Source of the DNA: Bordetella parapertussis | GTDB lineage: Bacteria > Pseudomonadota > Gammaproteobacteria > Burkholderiales > SG8-41 | DNA: 64,000 nucleotides | Direction: 5' to 3' | NCBI GenBank assembly: GCA_945906815.1 | Contig: CAMDRT010000004.1 | Location: forward strand, 1 to 64,000 | In this document: positions 27,013 to 35,141 of the stretch, piece by piece | Layout of the letters: each line of letters starts with the position of its first letter | Numbering within the stretch: the first letter of the stretch is position 1 | The notes under the pieces: model-generated | The model's input: the letters and a program-made list of their open reading frames with translations, nothing else | The model's database searches: none | Told to the model about the DNA's origin: nothing | Made by a program: the position numbers and the translations under genes

Positions 27013-28227
27013 ATGTCCTCATCAGAACCCCCAGTCACCGAAGGCGCATTAAGCGGCACCAAAGTCCTCGACCTCACCCGCATCCTCGCCGGTCCCTTGT
27101 GCGCGCAAATGCTGGGTGACATGGGGGCGGAAGTGATCAAGGTTGAACCGCCCGGCGCGGGCGATGATACCCGCGCGTGGGGGCCGCCGTTTGCGGGCGC
27201 GGAGTCGGCGTATTTTCTGGGCATCAACCGCAACAAGCGTTCGATTACGCTGAATATGGCGGCCAAAGCGGGGCAGGAAATTCTCGCCAGGCTCATCAGG
27301 CAATGCGATGTGCTGGTTGAAAATTTCAAGGCAGGCACCTTGGAGAAGTGGGGTTTTACCAACGCCTGGCTGGAAGCAAACGCGCCGCGCGTGGTGCGGT
27401 GCTCCATCACCGGCTATGGCACGGATGGACCCAAAGGCGGGCTGCCGGGATACGATTTCATACTGCAGGCCGAAACCGGGCTGATGAGCATTTGCGGCGA
27501 GACCGATGGCGAGCCGATGAAATACGGCGTTGCCATAGTCGATATCACCACCGGCCTGCTGGCGTGCAATGCCATACTGGCAGCACTCAATGCGCGCCAC
27601 CGCAACGGACGTGGCCAGCATGTCGAAGTGTCGTTGTATGAATCCGGCTTGTTCATGCTGGCCAACGTGGCGTCCAACCATCTGGTGTCCGGCAATGACG
27701 CACGGCGCTTCGGCAACGGCCACCCGAATATCGTGCCCTATACCGCGTATCCGGTGAAAGACGGCATGATAGCGGTGGCGGTCGGCAACGATGGGCAGTT
27801 TGCCAAGTTCTCTGCGGCACTGGGTCATGCCGAATGGGCCAATGATGCGCGCTTCATCAAGAACCCGGGTCGCGTGGTCAATCGCGTAGCCATTGACGAC
27901 CTGATCATCGAGGCATTGCGGCAGGAAGATGCCGACTCCCTGATCGCCAAACTGACCGCGGCAGGCGTGCCCTGCGGGCGCATCAACAGCGTGGCGCAGG
28001 CGCTGTCTGCTCCGCATACTGCCGCATGCGACATGGTGCGCACGATCAGGCACCCGACGGCGGGCGATGTCAAAGTTCTGGGCATGCCGTACCGCTTCAG
28101 CGATACGCCGCCGAGCATTCGTCGCGCGCCACCCACGCTCGGACAGCATACCGAGCAGGTGCTGGGTGATGAACTGGGATTCTCGGCAGAGCATATTGCC
28201 GAGTTGCGTCAGCAGAAAATTGTTTGA
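27013..28227 (+). CDS. CaiB/BaiF family CoA transferase
   Basis: 404-residue class III CoA transferase moving CoA between acyl groups. Present: GTKVLDLTRILAGPLCAQMLGD with the catalytic-Asp region, EVIKVEPPGAGDDTR, and GPKGGLPGYDFILQAETGLMS loop plus the C-terminal RQQ. ATG 27013 lies after the octamer repeat with weak Shine-Dalgarno; the longer frame begins in the previous gene. Downstream VOC protein starts 50 bases on. It may activate an acid for the crotonase. Confidence 0.92.
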   Translation: MSSSEPPVTEGALSGTKVLDLTRILAGPLCAQMLGDMGAEVIKVEPPGAGDDTRAWGPPFAGAESAYFLGINRNKRSITLNMAAKAGQEILARLIRQCDVLVENFKAGTLEKWGFTNAWLEANAPRVVRCSITGYGTDGPKGGLPGYDFILQAETGLMSICGETDGEPMKYGVAIVDITTGLLACNAILAALNARHRNGRGQHVEVSLYESGLFMLANVASNHLVSGNDARRFGNGHPNIVPYTAYPVKDGMIAVAVGNDGQFAKFSAALGHAEWANDARFIKNPGRVVNRVAIDDLIIEALRQEDADSLIAKLTAAGVPCGRINSVAQALSAPHTAACDMVRTIRHPTAGDVKVLGMPYRFSDTPPSIRRAPPTLGQHTEQVLGDELGFSAEHIAELRQQKIV

Positions 28228-28277
28228 TGCAACACAGCCCTCTGTGGCCAACGCTTTTGACTTAAGCGGGGTTTGAC

Positions 28278-28691
28278 GTGATCCATAACCTGTCCCACGT
28301 TTCGATAGTCGTTCCCAGCCTCGATGCCGCCGCCAGGCAGCTCGCCGAAATTTATGGTTTGCAAATTGGTGAGATCAGCGTCAACGAACAGCAGGGTGTG
28401 CGCATGGCCTATGTCGATCTGGGCAATGCCAAGATTGAACTGATGGAGCCCTCGCGCCCCGACTCGCCCGTGGCGAAGTTTCTCGAGCGCAATCCCCGCG
28501 GCGGCATGCATCATTTTTGCCTCGGCGTGGAAAACGTGGATGCCATGCGTGCCGACCTCTCAGGCAAGGGCGCGCAGGTGCTGGGCGACAGCAATCCGCA
28601 ATACAATGTGCATGGCGAGCGCATCGCGTTTGTGCATCCCCGGGATTTTCTGGGGGCGTTGGTGGAGTTGGAAGAACACACTAAAGCATGA
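28278..28691 (+). CDS. VOC family protein (methylmalonyl-CoA epimerase-like)
   Basis: 137 residues, two betaalphabetabetabeta modules. NLSHVSIVVPSLD (metal His), MAYVDLGNAKIELMEP, HHFCLGVENVDA and ALVELEEH supply the His/Glu pocket of epimerases/glyoxalases. Start is GTG 28278. It lies between the CoA transferase and Bug (5) on the same strand, which fits racemisation of a CoA thioester or another VOC reaction. Confidence 0.8.
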   Translation: MIHNLSHVSIVVPSLDAAARQLAEIYGLQIGEISVNEQQGVRMAYVDLGNAKIELMEPSRPDSPVAKFLERNPRGGMHHFCLGVENVDAMRADLSGKGAQVLGDSNPQYNVHGERIAFVHPRDFLGALVELEEHTKA

Positions 28692-28746
28692 CAGGTGAAA
28701 GGCACGGGCTGCGCATCGTGTAACCTGTACATAGAGAGGCTCTGGT

Positions 28747-29709
28747 ATGCGACAGCTAAAGCATTGGATCGGTGTGGTCGTTGTGACTGCCGCTGGCACC
28801 GTCGCAGCGCAACCCTATCCGTCGCGCCCCATACGCATGGTGGTGCCTTTCGCACCCGGCGGCGCCACCGACATCGTTGGCCGCATACTCGCGCCCAAGC
28901 TGGGCGAGCGCCTGGGCCAGCAGGTGGTGATCGATAACCGTGCGGGCGCTGCGGGCAACATCGCGGTGGAAATCGCCGCCACCGCGCAGGCCGATGGCCA
29001 CACCCTACTGGTGGGCAATATCTCCACCAATTCGATCAACCATCTGCTGTTCAAGAAGCTCAAAGTGAATGCGCTGCGCGATCTCGCGCCAGTGACACTG
29101 CTGGCGTCGATTCCGAACGTGATTCTCGGCGGGCCGAAGATGCCGAACAATCTGAAGGATGCCTTTGCCTACGCGCGCGAACGTCCAGGGCAATTGAATT
29201 ATCAGGCGCCGCTGGGTTCGTATTCCCATCTCGACATGCTGGCGCTTACTGCCGCTGCCGGATTGAAGATGGTGCATCTGCCGTCGAAAGGCGGGGGTGA
29301 AACGCTGACGGCGCTGATGCGCGGCGATGCGCATATCACCAACTCGAATGTGGCGTCCAATATCGGCCCCATACGCGCGGGGCAGATCAAGGCCTACGCG
29401 GTTACCTCGCTCAATCGCATTGCCGAATTGCCCGAGGTGCCGACGCTCACAGAATCCGGATTCGCCGGCATTGGCAGTCTTAACTGGAATGGACTGTTTG
29501 TTCCCGTAAACACGCCGCGAGCGATCATCGAGCGCCTATTCAAGGAAACCACCGCGGTGATGGGCGATGGGGACATGAAGGACTTTCTCTCCAAGCGCCT
29601 GATCCCGCTGGTGTTGTCCGAGTCGCCGGCAGCGTTCAGTGCTTATGTGCAATCCGAGTCGAGGCGCTGGGACAAAATCATCCGCGACAACCAAGTGGTC
29701 ATCGAGTAA
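28747..29709 (+). CDS. Bug family substrate-binding protein (5)
   Basis: 320 residues. Signal peptide ends at VAAQ, then YPSRPIRMVVPFAPGGATD, NRAGAAGNIAVEIAATAQADGHTLL, HLPSKGGGETLTALMRG. ATG 28747. Twelve bases after its stop comes the LDH2-type dehydrogenase on the same strand, so uptake and oxidation of a hydroxy acid may be coupled. Confidence 0.9.
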   Translation: MRQLKHWIGVVVVTAAGTVAAQPYPSRPIRMVVPFAPGGATDIVGRILAPKLGERLGQQVVIDNRAGAAGNIAVEIAATAQADGHTLLVGNISTNSINHLLFKKLKVNALRDLAPVTLLASIPNVILGGPKMPNNLKDAFAYARERPGQLNYQAPLGSYSHLDMLALTAAAGLKMVHLPSKGGGETLTALMRGDAHITNSNVASNIGPIRAGQIKAYAVTSLNRIAELPEVPTLTESGFAGIGSLNWNGLFVPVNTPRAIIERLFKETTAVMGDGDMKDFLSKRLIPLVLSESPAAFSAYVQSESRRWDKIIRDNQVVIE

Positions 29710-29720
29710 AAATCATTTAA

Positions 29721-30794
29721 ATGGTATCCACCATGCCCACAACATCCCGCGTGACCGCGGCGCAGCTTGAAACGTTTATCGCTGCGGCATTTGAAACGGT
29801 CGGCGTCCCCATAGCGCAAGCGCTATCCATCGCGCAACTGATGGCGCGTGCCGACGTGAATGGTTCCGAAGGCCACGGCGTATTCCGCTTGCCGCAGTAC
29901 ATCCGGCGCATCAAGGGTGGTGCGGTCAACGTGAAACCCCATATCCGCATCGAGCGCGAGGCAGCGGGCATGGCGCTGGTGAACGGCGACAACGGCATGG
30001 GCCATCTGGTGATGCGTTTCGCCACTGAAACAGCCATCGCAAAAGCGCGCACCGCAGGCGTGGCGTGGGTGGGTGCACAGTGGAGCAACCACGCCGGTCC
30101 CGCGTCGCTCTACGCCAGCATGCCGGTCGAACACAACATGATTGGCCTCTATCTCGCGGTGGGCAACGCCAACCATCTGCCGGCGTGGGGCGGACTCGAC
30201 ATGCTGCTTTCCACCAATCCGATTGCCATCGCCATGCCCGGTGAATCCGCAGCGCCGGTCATACTCGACATGGCCACCACGGTGGCAGCCTATGGCAAAG
30301 TCAAAACCAAAGCGCAGCGCGGCGAAAAGATGCCCGAGGGTTGGATGATGGATCGGCAGGGCCAGCCGCTCACCGACCCTGCGCGCGCAAACGAAGGATT
30401 TTTGCTGCCCATCGGCGGCTACAAGGGCTACGGCCTGGCGCTGATGTTCGGCTTGCTGGCTGGCACCCTGAACGGCGCGGCGATGGGTCGCGATGTGGTT
30501 GACTTTAACGCTGACGACGTCACGCCCACCAACACCGGGCATTGCATTGTGGCTATCAACATTGAGGCGTTTCAGCCCGTTGCCGATTTCAAGAAGAATG
30601 TCGATATGCTGGTGCGTGACCTGCGCAAGTCCGAGCGGCTGCCTGGTGTGGCGCGCATCCATATCCCCGGCGATGGTGCGCATGCCGCGCGCGCGGATCG
30701 CGTGCAGCACGGTGTGCCGATGCCCCTGGCGCTGATGGCGGCGCTGGATACGCTGGCGACAGAGTTGGGCATTGCGCCGTTGGGGGCGCAATGA
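29721..30794 (+). CDS. Ldh family (malate/LDH2/YlbC) NAD(P)-dependent oxidoreductase
   Basis: 357 residues. Conserved SEGHGVFRLPQYIRRIKGG, GNGMGHLVM, WVGAQWSNHAGPASLYA with the catalytic His, and GGYKGYGLALMFG binding region. This family reduces or oxidises 2-oxo/2-hydroxy acids and is distinct from Rossmann lactate dehydrogenases. ATG 29721; the Met at 29733 also possible. Same transcript as Bug (5). Confidence 0.88.
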   Translation: MVSTMPTTSRVTAAQLETFIAAAFETVGVPIAQALSIAQLMARADVNGSEGHGVFRLPQYIRRIKGGAVNVKPHIRIEREAAGMALVNGDNGMGHLVMRFATETAIAKARTAGVAWVGAQWSNHAGPASLYASMPVEHNMIGLYLAVGNANHLPAWGGLDMLLSTNPIAIAMPGESAAPVILDMATTVAAYGKVKTKAQRGEKMPEGWMMDRQGQPLTDPARANEGFLLPIGGYKGYGLALMFGLLAGTLNGAAMGRDVVDFNADDVTPTNTGHCIVAINIEAFQPVADFKKNVDMLVRDLRKSERLPGVARIHIPGDGAHAARADRVQHGVPMPLALMAALDTLATELGIAPLGAQ

Positions 30795-30821
30795 ATTTTA
30801 TAAGCATTTGATATTAAACAG

Positions 30822-30859
30822 AAAATAATATTTTCATGGACTATTAATGCGCCTATAAT
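30822..30859 (+). promoter_or_regulatory. candidate promoter and operator of the Phd/ParE module
   Basis: A perfect 15-bp palindrome GAAAATA-A-TATTTTC (30822-30836) overlaps a -35-like TTTTCA and is 17 bases ahead of TATAAT (30854-30859). Toxin-antitoxin operons are normally repressed by the antitoxin at such palindromes. The antitoxin ATG lies ~30 bases downstream. Confidence 0.6.
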
Positions 30860-30888
30860 GACCAAAGTGATTACTTTTGATGATGCTT

Positions 30889-31206
30889 ATGAAAACTATT
30901 TCAGCACGTGAGGCCAAGACCCGTTTCGGCGAGCTACTCGATACCATGCAGCGCGAACCAGTCATGGTGACCAAGAACAATCGTCCAGTCGGCATCATGA
31001 TTTCCATTAAAGACGCATCGGATACCCTCATTCCAGAACTCTTCATGGAAAAAGAGGAAGGCTACGACGAGTGGTTCGTAGCTAAGGTAACCAGCAGCAT
31101 TGAAGCCGTGAAATCGGGGACAACAACACTGACTGAACATGATTTGGCGATGGATCGCGTGTGGCGCCGGGTGCAGGCGCGCGCGAAAAAATCCGCGTCC
31201 GCCTGA
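30889..31206 (+). CDS. Phd/YefM-type antitoxin
   Basis: 105 residues. MKTISAREAKTRFGELLDTMQREPVMVTKNNRPVGI is the classic Phd/YefM N-terminal DNA-binding fold; the charged tail presumably caps the toxin. Start ATG 30889 is preferred, ATG 30880 possible. The downstream toxin gene begins 21 bases after its stop. Autoregulation at the upstream palindrome is likely. Confidence 0.88.
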   Translation: MKTISAREAKTRFGELLDTMQREPVMVTKNNRPVGIMISIKDASDTLIPELFMEKEEGYDEWFVAKVTSSIEAVKSGTTTLTEHDLAMDRVWRRVQARAKKSASA

Positions 31207-31227
31207 TTTTTTAATGAGCCTTGGTCC

Positions 31228-31512
31228 ATGGCTGTAGTTCACTGGACGGCTAGGGCGGAGCAAGACTTAGAAGATATTCTCGCCTACTACCACAATGAAG
31301 CCGGCGCTCATGTTGCGCAAAGTATCTACGTCCGTATCCGGTCATCGGTGCAAAGCCTGCAACAATTCCCCGAACGCGCCCGTATGGGGCGTGTCGCAGG
31401 AACGCGCGAATGCGTCATAGCGCGCCTGCCGTTTATAGTGGTGCTACAAGCGCATGACCATACCGTCCATGTGCTTAACGTGATCCATACTGCACGAAAG
31501 TATCCAGCGTAA
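31228..31512 (+). CDS. RelE/ParE family toxin
   Basis: 94 residues with the ParE pattern: VVHWTARAEQDLEDILAYY, SVQSLQQFPERARMGR, and TRECVIARLPFIVVLQ plus VIHTARKYP. ParE toxins inhibit gyrase, RelE types cleave ribosome-bound mRNA; the sequence looks ParE-like. ATG 31228. Second gene of the module, followed within 10 bases by the ceramidase-like gene, possibly co-transcribed. Confidence 0.88.
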   Translation: MAVVHWTARAEQDLEDILAYYHNEAGAHVAQSIYVRIRSSVQSLQQFPERARMGRVAGTRECVIARLPFIVVLQAHDHTVHVLNVIHTARKYPA

Positions 31513-31521
31513 TCAGCGCTG

Positions 31522-32292
31522 ATGGGTGAAAAGTGCCCAGGGATGGATGACACGCTATCCAAACACCGCGCCGCATGGCTCACCGCGATTGTGCTTGCGC
31601 CTTTGCTGTATCTGCTGCTCCTGCATGCACCGATACCGCAAGACCCCACCTACCACTTTTTCGCCGACGTGCGCACCTGTCTGGGCATACCCAATTTTGG
31701 TAACGTAGCATCCAACCTTGCATTTCTGCTGATCGGTGTCGGCGGCTGGGCGTGGTGTTACCGCAAGCTTAAAACCGGCGCGCGGCTGTCGTGGCTGATT
31801 TTTTTCGCCGGCGTGGCACTGGTGTTCGCCGGCTCCAGCTACTACCACGCCACGCCGAACGACGCTACGCTGGTGTGGGACCGGCTGCCGATGACGTTGG
31901 CGTTCATGGCTCTGTTCGCTGCGTTGATCAGCGAGCATCTAGGCGCGCAATTCGAGCGGCCACTGTTGATCCCCGCACTGGTGATCGGCGTCGCCAGCGT
32001 ATTCTGGTGGCGCCTTACCGACGATCTGCGCATCTACATCTGGGTGCAGGCGGCACCCTTGTTGGCCATCCCATTTATGCTGGCGCTGTTTCCGGGCCGC
32101 TACACGCAGCGCATTTATTTGCTGTATGGCCTTGCCGTTTATGTGCTCGCAAAAGTCGCTGAGTATTACGACCGTGAAACCTATGCGCTGACGGCGCAAA
32201 TCGTGAGCGGGCATGCGGTGAAGCATCTGCTGGCCGCGATGGCGCCGCTGTTTTTGTATCTCATGCTGTTGCGGCGCCGGGCTGTGACATGA
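31522..32292 (+). CDS. ceramidase-like multipass membrane hydrolase
   Basis: 256 residues with about seven membrane segments. Signatures of the alkaline ceramidase/CREST superfamily are GSSYYHATPND (His ligand and Ser), WDRLPMTLAFMALFA, and SGHAVKHLLAA (paired His). In eukaryotes these cleave N-acyl sphingosine; bacterial substrates are mostly unknown. ATG 31522 or ATG 31543 (MDDTLSK). It immediately follows the toxin gene, which may be coincidence. Confidence 0.83.
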   Translation: MGEKCPGMDDTLSKHRAAWLTAIVLAPLLYLLLLHAPIPQDPTYHFFADVRTCLGIPNFGNVASNLAFLLIGVGGWAWCYRKLKTGARLSWLIFFAGVALVFAGSSYYHATPNDATLVWDRLPMTLAFMALFAALISEHLGAQFERPLLIPALVIGVASVFWWRLTDDLRIYIWVQAAPLLAIPFMLALFPGRYTQRIYLLYGLAVYVLAKVAEYYDRETYALTAQIVSGHAVKHLLAAMAPLFLYLMLLRRRAVT

Positions 32293-32372
32293 CGCTTACT
32301 CAGGGAGAGAGTTGACTTCACTATGAGCGGAGCATAGGCTGACGGAATATTCAGTGTCTCCGGAGAAATCAG

Positions 32373-33836
32373 ATGAGCGCGCATCGTACACCCGAAGAGA
32401 TCCGCAAAAACCTCAAGCACCCGGTAGTCGACGGCGACGGACACTGGGTCGAGTACGCGCCGGTATTCGCCGACAGAATGCGTAAGGCAGTCGGCAACCT
32501 CGGCGCGGACGGGTTCCTGCAAGCGCAGCGCCGCATTCCCGATTCGCTCAAGCTTAGACCGGGTGAGCGCGCAGCGCGCCACATGGGCATGGAAGCCTTC
32601 TGGGGCCGGCAATCCACCAACACCCTCGACCGCGCCACCGCGATGATGCCGCGTATGCTGTACCAGCGCATGGACGAACTGGGCCTCGATTACGGCGTCA
32701 TTTACCCGACCGCCGGTTTGAGCATCCCGCGTATTGCCGACGATGCGACGCGGCACGCGGTCATTCGCGGCTTTAACCTCGTGACCTTCGATTTTTTCAA
32801 GGGACTCGAAGACCGGCTGACGCCGGTTGCCGTCATTCCGGTACACACACCGGACGAGGCGATCGAGGAGCTCGATTTCGTGGTGAAGCAGCTTGGCGCA
32901 AAAGTCTGCATGTTCGGCAGCGGCGTGCGCCGCTCGCTCAAGCAGGCCAAGGGCGCCGACCCCGATGTCGCCCGCCTCACCCAGGGCTTCGACCAACTGG
33001 GGCTCGACAGCCAGTACGACTATGACCCGCTGTGGCAGAAATGCCGTGAACTGGGCATCGCGCCGACCTTCCACACTGGCGGGCGCAGCTACGGCGAGCG
33101 CAACAGCCCGACCAACTTCACCTTCAACCATATCGGCCACTTCGCTGCAGCCCAGCACGCTGTGGCGAAGGCGTTGTTCCTGGGCGGCGTCACGCGGCGC
33201 TTCCCCGACGTGCGCTTCGCATTTCTGGAAGGCGGCGTGGGCTGGGGCTGCCAGCTCTTCTGCGATCTGATCGAGCATTGGGAACGGCGCGGTGCCAAGG
33301 GCCTCGCGAACATGGATCCGGCGAAGCTCAACAGGAAGCTGCTGCGCGAGCTGGTCGGGAAGTACGGCTACGGCGACATCGCCGCGGAACTCGAGCGGCG
33401 CGACGGCTGGCCACTGCAGGAAGAAGATGCGCTGACGGGCGGCGTGCCACTCGATGATTACCACTTCTGCAAGATCAGCCAGAAGCAGGACTGGATCGAT
33501 CTCTTTGCGACGCCGTACTACTTCGGGTGTGAAGCCGACGACCGCATGAATGCAGTGGCTTTCGGCAAGACCATGCCGCTCGGTGCGCGGATCAATGCGA
33601 TATTCAGCTCCGATATCGGACACTTCGATGTTGTCGACATGCGCGACCCGCTGCCGGAAGCCTACGAGCTGGTCGAGGACAGCCACATCACCGAAGGCGA
33701 TTTCTGCGACTTCGTCTTCGGCAATGCGGTGCGCCTGTGGGGGACGCAGAATCCGCGCTTCTTCGAGGGCACGCGCGTGGCAAGGGAAGCGGCAGCGTTG
33801 CTCAAAGACAACGCGCCGGCGCGCGCCGCAGCGTGA
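32373..33836 (+). CDS. amidohydrolase family (ACMSD-like) protein
   Basis: 487 residues, amidohydrolase_2 TIM barrel. DGDGHWVEY supplies the first metal HxH-like site (here D-H), LYQRMDELGLDYGVIYPTAG, GIAPTFHTGG with a second His, and FAFLEGGVGW and SSDIGHFDV carry later ligands. Related proteins hydrolyse ring or decarboxylate acids. ATG 32373 follows GGAG (TCTCCGGAGAAATC). First gene of the catabolic island. Its last codons lie within the first copy of the 145-bp repeat. Confidence 0.87.
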   Translation: MSAHRTPEEIRKNLKHPVVDGDGHWVEYAPVFADRMRKAVGNLGADGFLQAQRRIPDSLKLRPGERAARHMGMEAFWGRQSTNTLDRATAMMPRMLYQRMDELGLDYGVIYPTAGLSIPRIADDATRHAVIRGFNLVTFDFFKGLEDRLTPVAVIPVHTPDEAIEELDFVVKQLGAKVCMFGSGVRRSLKQAKGADPDVARLTQGFDQLGLDSQYDYDPLWQKCRELGIAPTFHTGGRSYGERNSPTNFTFNHIGHFAAAQHAVAKALFLGGVTRRFPDVRFAFLEGGVGWGCQLFCDLIEHWERRGAKGLANMDPAKLNRKLLRELVGKYGYGDIAAELERRDGWPLQEEDALTGGVPLDDYHFCKISQKQDWIDLFATPYYFGCEADDRMNAVAFGKTMPLGARINAIFSSDIGHFDVVDMRDPLPEAYELVEDSHITEGDFCDFVFGNAVRLWGTQNPRFFEGTRVAREAAALLKDNAPARAAA

Positions 33837-33969
33837 GCTGGCTCGATTCTTCTCGCGTATCGCGACGGCGGGCATACACAAACTGCGATCGCCGCAGCCA
33901 CAGAGCTTTCCGTATCACGGGTGCGCAGGTGGATCGCAAAGCTATAGGCAAAAGGCAAGGCCTGACCCC
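33825..33969. repeat. ~145-bp direct repeat, copy A
   Basis: From GCCGCAGCGTGAGCTGGCTC to GCAAGGCCTGACCCC; the same sequence recurs at 36787-36935 with a few substitutions and a short insertion. It begins inside the last codons of the amidohydrolase gene and runs through the intergenic gap to just before the serine hydrolase ATG. Confidence 0.9.
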
Positions 33970-33980
33970 CTTCAAAAGCA

Positions 33981-35141
33981 ATGCCTGAGGTCGGCGACGC
34001 GCTCGATCGCGCGCTCGACGAGCAGCGCATCGTCGGGGCGGTTGTGCTGGTCGCGCGGGATGGCGAGATCATCTACCGCCGCGCCGCCGGACTCGCCGAC
34101 CGCGAGCGCGGCATTCCCATGCGCGAGAACGCCGTGTTCCGGCTTGCCTCGCTGACCAAGCCGCTGGTCACGGCGGCTGCGCTGCGCATGATGGAATTGG
34201 GCAAGATCGCGCAACACGATCCAGTTACCCGCTATTTGCCTCATTTCCGGCCCGCCCTGCCGAACGGCGAGGTTCCGACCCTCTCGCTGCGCCAGCTGCT
34301 GACGCACACGGCTGGCCTCTCCTATGGCTTCATGCAGCCGCGCGATGGGCCGTATCACCGCGCCCACGTGTCCGACGGGCTCGACCAGCCGGGGCTCGCG
34401 ATGGCCGACGAACTTGAGCGTATTTCGCGCGCCGGTCTCGCCTATCGTCCGGGCGAGCGCTGGGCCTATTCGGTTTCGATGGACGTGCTGGGCGCGGTCC
34501 TCGAAGCCGCTGACGGCCAGGGGCTCGACGCCGTGATGGCGAAATACGTGACCGGGCCGCTGCAATTGTCGTCCATCCGCTTCGACCTGACCGCACAGCA
34601 GCGCGACCTGCTCGCCACGCCCTACGCCGACGGCAAGCCGGCGCCACTGCGCATTGCGGACGAAGGCCAGCGTGTGCATTTTCCCGAAGGCATCCCGATC
34701 TACACGGGACTTGCGGGCATCAGCCTTTCGCCGGCACGCGTGTTCGACAGCGCGTCGTTCCGTTCCAGTGGCGCCGGAATGGTCGGCAACGCCGCCGACA
34801 TGCTGGCCTTCATCGAGGCGATCCGCACCGGTGGCGCCCCGATCGTTTCGCGCGCGACCGCGGCCGCGATGATGACGGTGCAAACCGGCAGTTTGCCGCT
34901 CCCGAACCGCGGGCCCGGCTGGGCCTTCGGCTTCGGCGGCTCGCTGCTGATCGATCCGCAAGCGGCGGCGAGCCCGCAGTCGCCCGGGACGTTTGGCTGG
35001 GGCGGCGTATGGGGCCACACCTGGTTCACCGATCCGGTGCAGCGCCTGAGCGTGGTATCGCTGACGAATACAGCGCTCGAAGGCATGATGGGCCGCTACA
35101 CCCGCGATTTACGCGACGCGATCTATGCCGACCTTGGCTGA
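33981..35141 (+). CDS. serine hydrolase, class C beta-lactamase family (esterase-like)
   Basis: 386 residues. The SxxK nucleophile SLTK occurs near residue 55 (VFRLASLTKPLVTAAALR), a Tyr motif YSVS near 165 (RWAYSVSMDVLG), and a C-terminal HTWF. No signal peptide is visible, so it is probably a cytoplasmic esterase of the EstB/family VIII kind rather than a cell-wall enzyme. ATG 33981 follows the direct repeat; its 3' end overlaps the monooxygenase start by 17 bases. Could hydrolyse the ester made by that monooxygenase. Confidence 0.87.
   Translation: MPEVGDALDRALDEQRIVGAVVLVARDGEIIYRRAAGLADRERGIPMRENAVFRLASLTKPLVTAAALRMMELGKIAQHDPVTRYLPHFRPALPNGEVPTLSLRQLLTHTAGLSYGFMQPRDGPYHRAHVSDGLDQPGLAMADELERISRAGLAYRPGERWAYSVSMDVLGAVLEAADGQGLDAVMAKYVTGPLQLSSIRFDLTAQQRDLLATPYADGKPAPLRIADEGQRVHFPEGIPIYTGLAGISLSPARVFDSASFRSSGAGMVGNAADMLAFIEAIRTGGAPIVSRATAAAMMTVQTGSLPLPNRGPGWAFGFGGSLLIDPQAAASPQSPGTFGWGGVWGHTWFTDPVQRLSVVSLTNTALEGMMGRYTRDLRDAIYADLG

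Noticed and set aside
32181..33881. 566-residue minus-strand ORF opposite the amidohydrolase
   Set aside because: Antisense shadow of a high-GC gene; the plus-strand protein has clear amidohydrolase motifs and this one has none.
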